A stretch of DNA of 64,000 nucleotides from NCBI GenBank assembly GCA_022925895.1, contig JAKSYS010000113.1:1-64000 (forward strand), in the 5' to 3' direction. A program made the translations under genes and the position numbers. Below the pieces are notes generated by a model. That model was not told where the DNA came from and did no database searches. It was given only the letters and a program-made list of their open reading frames with translations. Below, piece by piece: positions 31,786 to 42,682 of this stretch. Position 1 is the first letter of the stretch. Each line of letters opens with the position of its first letter. This DNA is from Fragilaria crotonensis. Lineage: Eukaryota; Bacillariophyta; Fragilariophyceae; Fragilariales; Fragilariaceae.

Positions 31786-34209
31786 GTGATGGCAATATTT
31801 TCAGTCCCGTTTGCAAAAACTATGTGGACCTCCACGCTGGAAATTATTCAACTCGCCATGGCGCATTTTAACGCCGTCGATTGGAGCCAAGTCATGGCAA
31901 TCCTTCGAGCGCATGTCATGGTCGTTCGCCCGCACGTCTCGCAATTTTTGGAGGCTCACCAGGAGGCGCTCATTGCTCCATTGCTTTGGGCCTTACTGGC
32001 CATGGTCGTACTGTTCTGGCTTCCTAAGCCCAGCTCAACATCGCCTGAGCCTGATCCTAAGGAGCTACCTTCTCGCCGCCATCGTCGTGCTCTCAAGCAA
32101 CACAATCGCAAGGTCACACGACGCGCGAATGTTCCCCAAGCCGGAAGTATTCGCTCCCATGGACTGCATCGCAGGTACCCCATTAACTTGCGATCCATGG
32201 GACGCTACATTCGGAGGAATGCACCAACGTTGGTTGAACAACAGCAGCAAGTGCAGTTGAACGACCTTCACTCCAAGGTTGCAACTCTCCTTCAGCGTGT
32301 CGACTCGCTCAAGCGCTCCATTCCGCGATCAACTCACTGGACCTGCCGCCACTGCAACGATACAATCGTCCATGGGCCAACTGAACCTTGCCCCAAGCTC
32401 CGTAACACATCCCGCTCGCCATCGGATTTGTCGACGCAAGAGGAAGGGCCAGGGATCAACCACTGCGATGTCAACGACGCCTACCTCGACGCTCCGCTTC
32501 GCCAGCAGCGACGCCGCGCTCGCAGGCTTCCCAAGTCCAACGGCGTCTATCGCCCCGTCTCTCCCATTGGCTTCCAAGGCCTAGGGAACCATCAGTGGAC
32601 CTCCAAGCAACTTCAAGCTGCTCGCAAGATGGCAATGCAAGTGAACATGGCTAAGTTTCCAAACGGCAACTACTCCACAATCCTTCGCATGGCTCTCCAG
32701 TCAACCGACCGCTTCCGCGAATCCCTTCCCAAGGCTTCAACGTTTCCTGTCATTTGGGACTCTGGTGCAAGCATCTCGATCACTCCTGACCGCAAGGACT
32801 TTGTTGGACCCATCAACACCCCTGGCCCTATCACTCAACTGCAGGGCATTGCAAAGGGACTCAGGATTGAAGGCCAAGGTCATGTTCTGTGGGCAATGCA
32901 AGATACTCTGGGCAACCTAAGGATGCTCAAGGTCCCAGCATACTTGGTGTCTTGCATCAAGGTCAGGCTCCTATCCACCACAAGCTTGCTCCAAGCTTAC
33001 CCTGGAGAGACCATCACCATTGAAGCTCATCAACTGACCTTGAGTGGCACCTCTGATGAAGCCAGAGGGCAACTCATTGCAAGAGTCAACCCTGACAACA
33101 ACTTGCCTACCTCTGATGCACACCGCAGCTCAGATACTCCCAAGGCAGTTGCAGCTCTCAACATTACTCTCAACACTGTTCATGAGAGCAACCTCAACTT
33201 GACTGAAGCTGAGAAGGAGTTATTAAGGTGGCACCACCGCCTTGGACACCTTTCCTTTCGCAAGATCCAATTCATCATGCGAACTGGAGTCCTGAGTCGG
33301 AGTGAGTCGCATCGATCACTCCATACTGCTGCTTGCCGAATTGTCAACCCTCCCAAGTGTGCCGCATGCCAATATGGGAAGCAACATCAGCGACCAGCTC
33401 CTGCCAAGATCACAACTGTTATCAAGGATCGAGCTGGAGTTCTCAAGGCAGACAACTTGCTCCCTGGACAACAAGTCTCCATTGATCACTTCATTTGTGG
33501 AACAAAGGGAAGGCTCTTCTCTTCAGCTGGAAGGAGCTTGAACTCAGACATGTTTGCTGGTGGCTGCCTCTTCATTGATCATGCTTCCAACTTTGTGCAT
33601 GTTGAGTTTCAGAAGCATCTGAACACTCATGAGACTCTGAAGGCCAAGCAGAACTTTGAGTTGATGGCAAGGGACAGTGGAGTCATTCCACAATCCTATC
33701 TCTCTGACAATGGTGGGAGCTTCACCTCAGCTAAGTTCACTGAGCACCTTGGAACTCTGAAGCAAGTTGTCAAGTTTGCTGGAGTTGGAGCTCACCATCA
33801 CAATGGCCATGCTGAGAGGGCAATCCAAGCGATCATGTCGATTGCTCGGACAATGATGCTCCATTCAGCGGTACATTGGCCAGATGTGGCTGATGCAACA
33901 CTTTGGCCAATGGCAGTCTCCCATGCTATCTTTCTCCACAACCATGTTCCTGATTTGGCAACAGGTCTCTGTCCAAGTGATGTCTTCACCAAGTCAGATG
34001 GGAGCAAAGGAAGTATCATGATCTGCATGTGTGGGGATGTCCTGTGTATGCTCTTGAAAACCATTGCAGATGGAAAGAAGCTGCCTCGCTGGAAGCCTCG
34101 GTCCATCCGCTGCGTCAACATGGGGCTCTCAAAAGCATGCAAGCACAGTCCCCTTGGTTTTGAATCCAGAGACAGGGTACATCACTCCCCAATATCACAT
34201 TGTGTTTGA
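31786..34209 (+). pseudogene. Copia protease-integrase region, broken at its end
   Basis: An 807-residue ORF. The protease motif is VIWDSGASISITPD (DSGA). The GAG-pre-integrase zinc-binding part has LRWHHRLGHLSFRKIQ and CAACQYGKQH. The integrase core has SIDHFICGTKG, YLSDNGGSF and HNGHAERAIQ, giving D, D and E. The frame is lost near 34100, after which the natural continuation (TGYITPQYHIVFDDWFATV) is in the frame starting at 34064. Confidence 0.85.
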
Positions 34210-36556
34210 CGATTGGTTTGCAACGGTGGCTACTAATGTGGATGCCCTCCCGGATTTTAATACAACGCGTTGGGCCCGTTTGTTTGGCGACTCAAGATAT
34301 CAGTTCCCATTCGATGACGACGACAATGATGCTACAGAGGAAGCGCGAATGGACTCCCAAGCTACAGAAGCCATCAATGAGAACCAAACAAGAGTTGCTG
34401 CCTCCATGGATGAAGCTGTTGCAATTGAACAACTCCCAGTTCCTCCCTTGGCTGAGGCTCCACCCAGGACACCAACTGTTCCACAGCCATTGCCAAGCTC
34501 TCCATTGCTCACTCCAAGGCCTCCAACTCCCATGATGTCTCAAACGAGGAGCAGTCTATCGATCCTCGGTCTCTCCAGTCTCCTCCAACGCCAGACATCA
34601 GAACTTCACCTCTGCAACGCCGTCCACACTCCAGCTCACAAGCCAAGGAAGAGACGCCACGCAAGGTCCCAGCTACCCGATCTCCCCAGTTCATCAGCCA
34701 ATCTTCTCCCCAGTTCGGGCAGACCCCAATGTCTGAAACGAGGAGAGTCCTGTTCCAGACAATGCATTCGCCCTTGACTCACCACGTGACGAGCAACCAG
34801 TCAAGTCGCCTCCGCCACCAACGTCTCCGCGCCGGTCCAACCGCATTCGCGCAGCACCACAACGCCTTGGATACGATAACACTCAAGGCCATGGATACTT
34901 TGCTTCTCCAAGTGCTTGGATCTTTGAGGAAAATGGAATCATCCTTTCCCCAACTGCCTTCAAGGCAGCTGCATCTGATCCTGACACTCTGAGCTTTGAC
35001 CAAGCTATGGCTGACATTGAGCATGTGACCAAGTGGATGGAGGCAGCTGCTAAGGAAGTGGCAAGCCTTGAGAAGAATGGGACTTGGAAGGAAGTCAGTA
35101 TCCTTGAAGCCAAGACCAAGATTCTCCCAGGGACTTGGGTATTTCGGCGCAAGCGATCCCCAGATGGAGAAGTCACCAAGTACAAAGCGCTACTGTGTTC
35201 GAGGCGACCTTGAAGAAGGAGAACCTGAAACCTATGCCCCAGTTGTTGCTTGGAGTTCAGTTCGATTGTTCCTTGTCTTGTCCCTAACATTGGGATGGCA
35301 AACTTGCTCCATTGACTTCAGCAGTGCCTTTGTTCAAGCCAACCTAACTGACCCAGTCTGGATCCACATGCCAAGAGGCTTCAAGTCTGATCAGCCAAGC
35401 GACCAAAGGACTTGCCTACGACTTGTTAAGAGCCTCTACGGCCTCTCGGTTGCTCCCGCCTTTGGTATCAACACATTCGTGAAGCACTCCTCCTCCAAGG
35501 ATTGAAGCAGAGTGCCACAGACTCATGCCTCTTGTACAGCAAGACCATCATGATTGTTCTCTATGTTGATGATCTTGGGATTGCCTACTCCAACAAGAAG
35601 GATCTTGACAAACTGTTCCAGGATCTTACTGATTTGGGTTTGGAGTTCACTCGTGAAGGCACCTTCACTGACTTTCTTGGAATCAAGTTTGTCAAGGATG
35701 AAGTCTCCAACACTGTCACCCTAACACAAAAGGGTTTGATTCAGAAGATCATAAAGGCAACAGGACTTCAAGACTGCAACCCCAACCACACTCCTGCTAT
35801 GCAAGCATGCCTTGGGATTGACCCTGATGGAGAACCCATGGATGAGTTCTGGAACTACCGCTCTATTGTTGGAATGCTCTTGTACTTGTCAACAAACACA
35901 AGGCCAGACATCACATTTGCAGTAAGTCAAGTTGCCAGGTTCAATCATTCTCCCAAGAAGAGCCATGCCATGGCAATCAAAACAATTGTCCGCTACTTGC
36001 ACCGCACTGCTGACAAAGGAACTATTGTGACTCCCACTGGAGACCTCTCTCTTGATTGTTATGTTGATGCTGACTTTGCTGGCCTCCATGGTCGTGACCC
36101 TGATCATTCTGACACCAGCGCCAAGTCCCGCACCGGCTACATCATCACCCTTGGAGGTTGTCCAATTCTCTGGAAGTCTCAACTGCAAACAGAGATCTCC
36201 CTGTCCACATTGGAATCTGAGTACTCTGCTCTCAGTGCAAGCATGAGGACTCTGTTGCCACTCGTGATCTTCTTGGAGAAATCTGCAAGGAATTGACTCT
36301 GCCACCTGACTTCAAGTCTACCATTCGCTGCCGAGTCTTGAAGACAACAATGGTGCTCTGCTTCTTGCTACCAAGCAGCATTACTAATCGCACCAAGTAC
36401 TTCCTGGTCAAGTGGCACTTCTTCTGGCACCACGTCCGCAACGGAGATGTTGAAGTGCTCAAGATTGCAACCACTGACCAGTTGGCTGACTACCTTACCA
36501 AGGGCCTCAATCGAGAAGTTTTCGAACGCATTCGAAAGCTTGCTCAAGGTTGGTGA
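34064..36556 (+). pseudogene. Copia reverse transcriptase-RNase H region, in pieces
   Basis: RT and RNase H sequence spread over at least four frames: the linker (34064-34777), the RT fingers (around 35000-35210, GTWVFRRKRSPDGEVTKYKA), the palm start (35068-35505, IDFSSAFVQANL ... VKSLYGLS), the YVDD block and RNase H (35502-36296, VLYVDDLGIAYS; CYVDADFAGLHG; STLESEYSALSAS), and the extreme C-terminus (to 36556, QLADYLTKGL). Catalytic motifs survive locally, but no continuous reading frame exists. Confidence 0.85.
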
Positions 36557-36687
36557 CACGCGGCACCGCCGCATTTGTGTTGGGTGGATTTAAGAGTGTT
36601 CCCTCTTATCCTGCAAGCCCATATGTTTATTGTTCATGTCCTACATTTTCACCACACCATCACTAATCTATTTCTTGTTTCATTGAA

Positions 36688-36698
36688 TGAGAGGGAGA
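36688..36698 (+). other. Polypurine tract of copia element 2
   Basis: AGAGGGAGAG-type purine run ending directly at the 3' LTR start, as expected for plus-strand priming. Confidence 0.6.
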
Positions 36699-37284
36699 GT
36701 CAAGGTACAGCAGCTAACAGCTGTTATTGTGCCGTTATTGACGTTGAAATTTCGTCCCCGCCAGCTGAGTCCCATCCGGCTTTGGATACGAAGATTCTCA
36801 CGCCAACTGTATACGGCGAATCGCCAGTACGAAAACTACAGTTGTCCCGGACTGCTTTCCGCCCTCATAACCTCCTTTCCTACAACAACAATTTGTCCAC
36901 ATTAACCCTGGGCAATCCAACTGTGATTTCCCTTCATGTGCCAACTAATTTACAACATGTGTCCCTCATCATGTTGTCTAAGTCTAACCATGTTGCAACA
37001 GTTGTTGCAATCACCAATTTACTCTTGGAAGTGGAGTTGGTGTTGACATTTCAATGCCCTTATCAGTGGGATGAAGGCTTTGAATGTTCACTCCCACAAC
37101 CCTCTAACTTCGCAAAAGTAGATCGGCAAGATTCAATCGGTCCTGGATTGAATTGGTTCTTTCAAGATGAAACCTAGAAATAAGCTCATAAGTTAAACAA
37201 CACTAGAATTAAAACTCTAAGTTTGACCGAACCCGGATTTCTACGAACTAGTACGCAGCCTTGATCACGCCGTGTACTTCGACT
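36698..37284 (+). repeat. 3' LTR of copia element 2
   Basis: Direct repeat of 29229-29814 with about 30 differences, clustered around 37010-37045. The right flank is TCACTCTG, not matching the left flank GAGCAGTA, so no target duplication is seen. Confidence 0.85.
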
Positions 37285-37469
37285 CACTCTGTACATACAT
37301 GGTGCTGGTACTCGGAGCAAACGTATGACAACACAAAATGCACATGAAATTGAGGAGGGACCTTGTTGGCGACAGAACGACGTTTCTACCTTGAACACTT
37401 CAATCCAATTGTCAGTTCTGTGACTGTTACCAGCACCTGCGCCACAGCGTGTGAGTTGAGAGGTCCTAT

Positions 37470-38975
37470 ATGAAAAGTGACTCTGACAGAGTCTTTGCTG
37501 ATCTTGTCAAATGGATAACACAACCACCTGCCATTGGAGGCCACGTTCACGAAAGTCTAGAGATGCGTGGGGACGGGTCGGCACGTGGTTTGTTCGTCAG
37601 GGCGCGCATCTCTCAGGGCGAGACACTAGTGGCACTCCCAGAAAGTCTAGCAGTTAGTGGGTCAACTTCACCGATGTCATACGGAGACCGTTCCGCGTCA
37701 AGTTGGCTGCGGTGCATTGCGGCATACTACAGAGCCCGGCAAAACCGAGAACGTTTTCAACAGTACTTCGATTCGCTTCCAAAAGTGTACGACTCTCTTC
37801 TCAACTGGACCGATGACGAAGTGGCAGTCTACTTATCCGGAACCACTTTGTGCAGCCTTGTCTTACGGGACCGACAAGACAATGTTCTAGAAGAAAGATA
37901 TCAAGAAGCTGTGCGCCCGTACCTGGAACACCTCGGTCTAGTCTCGTCATCCGATTCGATTTCAGAGGAGGTGGCTCATTTTCGGGAGGCTTGCATGTGT
38001 GTTTCAACCAGAGGATTTCACCTTGAAGAATCTGTGTGCAGTTCGCTCTACTCCGGCCCTTTTCTTCTCCCATTTATCGACCTGCTCAACCACGATGCCA
38101 CTCGCAAATGTACGACTTTGCACTACGTGGAAGGCCAGTTCCTAATGAAGGCAGAACGCGACATTGAAGAGGACGAAGAGGTGTGTCATTCATATGGCAC
38201 GAAGCTCACCTCTATGCAAGTCCTCCAAACGTTTGGGTTTGTTCCGGAAAGTTCGATTGACGCAGCGGAGAGGAGTGTCAGAGTTGGTGATCATGTCACC
38301 CCAGCGATCCTCACGAAGCTTGAGGTGGTGTCAGCCTGCCAAAGCGTCATAGCATCGTCATTTCCTGCCGAAGTGCGTTCATATATGGAATCCTCAAAGA
38401 GCCTTAAATGCGAAGAAAGTTGGGACTTGGAACTGGACGTGACAACTCGAGACTTGGCATTCCTCCCAGACGACTTCGTCGTTTCTTGCGTATGCCCCTT
38501 ATCAGAAGGATTGATTACGCTTTGCTGTACGTTGTTTCTTCCTCCTGATGTCTACTCTGAATTCATGGCAAGTGGGGCCACTCTTCTTGAAAGAAACGTG
38601 CTTGACGACTACTATCTGGGAAAACTTGTTTGTAAAGCTATAGGCGTCGCAATTGCGTCAAAGGTATCGACATACTCACCCGTAACGATACTTGGGTCAG
38701 GCATGCCGGAACAGCACCACCATGACGATTTTTCCCTTCTGCGAGAAATTCGTCGTAAACCTGAGCTTCAGCGCGCGCTCTTTGGTTTGACTATCAGGCT
38801 CGAAGAGAAATCTTGCTTGGCGGCACTTCGATCTGATGTTCAGTACATTAGTCACTGCTTGGGAGGGATTTCATTGTCGAGCAATAACGTCGAGGTCGCC
38901 GTTTCCCATTGCGATTCGACGGCGAGCTGCGAACCCAATTCGAAGAAGGCCAAGCATGCCCTCCTTTCCAGCTAG
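37470..38975 (+). CDS. SET-domain protein lysine methyltransferase (SETD3/SETD6/RuBisCO-LSMT type)
   Basis: A single 501-residue ORF. The split SET domain spans about residues 30-265: GLFVRARISQGETLVALP at the start, then the insert, then FLLPFIDLLNHDATRKC and DEEVCHSYGTKLT, which hold the NH motif and the catalytic Tyr. The C-terminal 200 residues are helical, like the substrate-binding domain of this family. It would transfer methyl groups from S-adenosylmethionine to lysine or histidine of a protein; the substrate cannot be read. The first ATG in frame is used. Retrotransposon sequence ends about 185 bases upstream. Confidence 0.85.
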   Translation: MKSDSDRVFADLVKWITQPPAIGGHVHESLEMRGDGSARGLFVRARISQGETLVALPESLAVSGSTSPMSYGDRSASSWLRCIAAYYRARQNRERFQQYFDSLPKVYDSLLNWTDDEVAVYLSGTTLCSLVLRDRQDNVLEERYQEAVRPYLEHLGLVSSSDSISEEVAHFREACMCVSTRGFHLEESVCSSLYSGPFLLPFIDLLNHDATRKCTTLHYVEGQFLMKAERDIEEDEEVCHSYGTKLTSMQVLQTFGFVPESSIDAAERSVRVGDHVTPAILTKLEVVSACQSVIASSFPAEVRSYMESSKSLKCEESWDLELDVTTRDLAFLPDDFVVSCVCPLSEGLITLCCTLFLPPDVYSEFMASGATLLERNVLDDYYLGKLVCKAIGVAIASKVSTYSPVTILGSGMPEQHHHDDFSLLREIRRKPELQRALFGLTIRLEEKSCLAALRSDVQYISHCLGGISLSSNNVEVAVSHCDSTASCEPNSKKAKHALLSS

Positions 38976-39295
38976 GAGGTCTGATTGCATTGATATCTTG
39001 ACTGTGCAACGGTCACTACTGTATGTCAGGACTCTGTTTCTCCCTTCTGCCTGTTCTGGATTATAGGCATCTTTGCGTCAATGTCGTATGACATCCTTCG
39101 ACGCGGTCCCACGTCATCAACAAATTACCAGGTCTATCTGATGCATCCTTGATCGGAGGATTATAGACTTGAATAGGTCTACCTCATGCGGTTTTACGTC
39201 ATGCTGGTAGATTCGAAGTCTTAAGTCCAAGATTGATCGTAGCAGTACAAGGTACAAGTACTTGTCTGCATACCAGTATATCGGTAAAAGAGTAC
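38976..39295. other. Intergenic region, nothing firm
   Basis: About 320 bases after the SET gene. Some direct similarity to the adjacent MITE (GACTTGAATAGGTCTACC) hints at an older insertion; no gene. Confidence 0.3.
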
Positions 39296-39714
39296 GGCTG
39301 GTTGCATTCATGGGAAAATTATAGTAGCCCACGTAGACCTTGGTATAAAACATTAGCATTAACCCTGTAGACTTAAAATTATCGTGCCAAATTACATGCT
39401 GTGATCGGCTCACGATGGCGAGCAATGGTTTGTCAAGATCTCCGCCGTTTCTAGGTTTTTAGTATTTCCTCAAAAGGTTTTAGATGTGTTATTATGACCA
39501 TGAGTGGAAAGCTTGCAAGGAAATATAGAAGACCTGAAAATTGTAAAACTATGACCATATCGGTAGTTGCCACTTGCCACCATAGTGACAAGCCATTCTT
39601 GTGTGAGTGAAACAACGAACTCAAGGGCTTCGAGTGTCTGGGAATTTCTTGGATAATTAAATCTATACGAGGGCCTACGTATCCTACTAAAATGATCTTC
39701 TCCGTGCAACCAGC
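39296..39714 (+). mobile_element. MITE-like element, copy 1
   Basis: About 419 bases related over its length to 55619-56062. It starts GGCTGGTTGCA and ends TGCAACCAGC, so the ends are inverted repeats, and the inverted similarity continues inward (AGCCCACGTAGACC near the left end, GGGCCTACGTATCCTA near the right). TA lies near both outer edges, possibly a TA target duplication. No coding capacity. Two copies in one window suggest a larger family. Confidence 0.7.
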
Positions 39715-40043
39715 TATAGGTTCAACCTTTGTGTTCTCCAGTACTCGTACTCGAGTACTTGTTCTTGTCCGCGTACAAGTACGAGCGCAGCCAATTGCAA
39801 AAGTACTGGAGGGTTACAGTACCGGTACTCGAGTATACCAGTATTGATATTAGCATAGTACCAGCGTAATCTGCAATCTGCACTCGCACAAATTGCAGGA
39901 TTGCGCATCAGCAAACAAACGTTAGGAATGGCAAGGATCGAAAGGACCACAACATCAGTGTATTAAGTGCAGGAATGCATGTGACTCGAAACTGAAACAT
40001 TTATAGCATTTTGTTTCAAAGAACAACAAGTACTTGACCAGCC
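39715..40043. other. MED14 upstream region with nested GTAC palindromes
   Basis: From 39733 to 39850 the sequence is a cluster of overlapping palindromes (CAGTACTCGTACTCGAGTAC, GTACCGGTACTCGAG). It could form hairpins. No gene. Confidence 0.5.
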
Positions 40044-42570
40044 ATGTCGACGTCGAAGAAGGAAGTCAAACTTGAGCCGCAACGATTAGAGCTGTCGCTG
40101 AATCCGGAAGATGGTTCTCTACTGACAGCTCCTCTGTCTAGAGTTCTTATTGCTGCCACGGATGGATTGTACACAGATCTTTCCAACATGGTGAACGGAG
40201 AGCTACAAGTGACGACAGCCAAACCAGCGGACGACGACGATCCCGAGGGACCACCTGCGTTGACGCTGAAAAAGGAGAAAATGTCAAATCTTAGTTTTTC
40301 GCAACGGCGCCATGAACTTTCGTGGCGATTGGCCCGACACGGCAAGGCTTTGACCCACGTAGCGGCACTGACAGCTGCTTTATACAGCACCGAAATGGCC
40401 CAGGCCACAATCGTGTCGACCAAAGCCTTAAAGCATGCTCGAACTGCGTGGGTTCAAGCTGATGAAGCTCAGGACGCGCTTTACTTTTTTCACGCACAGC
40501 TCTTTCCAGCACGACAGGCGCCACACGATATCTATGGTGCTCTTGACATACTTAAGGAGGGCAAGTGGAAAGACTTGCCGACAGACTTAAAATTAGTCAT
40601 GGATCGCTACGAGTCATCTCAAGAACACAAGTGGTCTGCTCATGAGGTAAAGGAGCGCTGGCACATGGCGGTACGCGACAAGCTGATCCGTGGCGAAGTG
40701 GCTGAACGTAAAAGACTAGGAGTTCCAACTCTATGGAAAGTCGCAATAAATGGTGGAATCGTACGGTTGACGCACGGAGTTCCCAAAGAAATAGGCAACC
40801 AAACCTTATACCCGCTAGAAGCTCACTTGACAGTCCTGTCCACAGTTGTTCCAGCACAGTGGATGTTACTGTCGGTAGAGGTTAGAGCACAAGCCAAAAC
40901 TGGCGAGTCCAACCATCAATTGGACACGTCAAATAAACAACGCTATGGGTTGCATCGGTTGTGCGCCAAGGCCATGGCAGAGGAAGAGAAACGGGGTGAG
41001 GAAGAGGATCGCCTGAGTCATCCTCTCGATTGTCTTTTTCAGGTTGCTCACAACTTTTCGCTCTCGTGGCGCTTGGAGATTCTCAATGCCCAAGCACAAG
41101 CGTTGAAACGAGGTGTTTGGTCGTCCAAGTCAAGCCTTGAGGTGACCCCCGTGAAGTTCTTCACGGAGGGTGATATTCTGGGTGTTGTGAGCGTTTCGTT
41201 TTGGAGAGTCGATGATCGTTATGGCCCGCCCAGAATGAACGCTCTGAACCATACTGTTGGAGGCGACCTCGACGATGAAACGCCACCAACAGCCAACCAG
41301 TTGACACTCTCGATACAAGCAGTGTCCAACTTGGGTATCAAAGTGTTTCTCAGCGGTGGAAAAACTATCCTGGACCGCGTCAAGTACCAGTCTCATACTC
41401 GAACCACATTCGAGAACTTGCTGGACGCAACCTCGAATCCATTTGCTTTGTCTGCGAGCAACGCTCTCTTGGCGGCGACAACGCTTTGCGCCGAACAGCG
41501 TTGCCATTCGATGGTGGAAGCCCTGCAGCCCCTGCACGGAGAACGTTTACTCCCATCTTGGATGCATTTGACCGTCGAGTCGGGCAGCATAGCGGTTGCT
41601 GCAAGTGTTTCATACAGTTCTTCCGGCTCGAAACAAGATTTGACTTCCGTTGTATTGTTTCGCCTCGCCTGCGATGTTCGATCTGGAAGCTTTGTTGGGA
41701 CTTTTTGTCGCTCAGCTAAGCTTCTCCGTTTGATGGCTTCAAATGAGCCAACAGCGAGCGAGTGCACGGCTCTTCGTGCTGTAAAAATGAGTCAGAATCG
41801 ACGTCGAGCGGACGCTTCTCACTCATCTGGTCGACTCGTCCGCGACGCCTTTGAAGCCCTTACCCGATCCATGAATTTGCTTGGTACTAGGACTGGAGTC
41901 GGTGGCACTTGGTTGGACAAGGATGATAAGGCAGCGCTGCTACGTGAGAGAGCCATTCACGTTGCTTGCAAAGACGCGAAGAATTCTCTTGTTGCGTGTT
42001 GCGGAATGGCGGTTGTGTACGGTCTCTGTGCCCTAGCAATCGGCGTTGCCACAGGGATAACAGCTCAACCAGATCTCTGTGGTGGCACGATTGAGTCAGC
42101 CGACGGTAGAACATTGCTCCCAGTTCCGCCAATTGGATTTGTCTTTGACCAACACATCGCGCACCAGCAGTACACAACTCCGGACGGCGAAACGAAGGAG
42201 AAAGTTCTGATAGAGCGCGAAACATTTGCCCTTAGCTGCAGCGTGGATGACGATGCGATCATGATTCTTGCCTTCAACATTTCTTTGACGGTTGAGTCGC
42301 CGTCATCGTGTAAGTCAAACATTACAAGTGCCTAGTTGATATGCGCCTACAAACTCACTGCTAACCACCTTGGAAGTCCCAACCAGGACCAAAATTTCTG
42401 AGGCTGTCCTCGAATGCGCGGAAGATATCGGATTTGAGGAGGGCGAGCCAACCGCGAAGAGAATGAGAACCGAGGACAATGGTTCAGTCCAGATCCCGAG
42501 CAACAGCAGGTCCATCGTTGAATCGATTGGGAGGTTTGCAGCCGTTCTCTGCCAGACCTTGCATTCCTAA
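40044..42570 (+). CDS. Mediator complex subunit 14-like protein
   Basis: Two exons, 40044-42309 and 42377-42570, with a 67-nt GTAAGT...AG intron holding CTGCTAAC; about 819 residues. The N-terminal region pairs with the MED14 N-terminus: SQRRHELSWRLARHGKAL, then HDIYGALDILKEGKWKDLP, which matches the MED14 pattern of a helix followed by AIDVLTTGSYPRLP. A central block has QWMLLSVEVRAQ, LDCLFQVAHNFSLSWRLEIL and NAQAQALKRGVW, like the MED14 block that ends SLQLEVLHSQTLMLIRERW. MED14 is the scaffold joining Mediator head, middle and tail on RNA polymerase II promoters. The protein is shorter than animal MED14. The assignment is by eye. Confidence 0.68.
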
Positions 42571-42682
42571 GGTGATGATCTTTGGCCGGACCTAGCAGCA
42601 TAGTACAACGGAAGTGACAAACCCTGTACAGGAGGTCATGTTTACTGTAAAGAAGGCTAAGCTTTTGTCTGCACTCTGCACC

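Larger units (their letters stand above)
29229..37284 (+). mobile_element. Ty1/copia LTR retrotransposon (old, decayed)
   Basis: An 8.06-kb element on the plus strand with LTRs at 29229-29814 and 36698-37284. I counted about 30 differences between the LTRs, so they are near 95% identical and the element is much older than the one at 1-6562. Gag, protease, integrase, RT and RNase H follow in copia order but are broken by frameshifts, so it is probably not autonomous. The LTR termini are not TG...CA, and no matching target duplication was found at its outer edges. Its right LTR lies about 185 bases upstream of a SET-domain gene. Confidence 0.9.
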
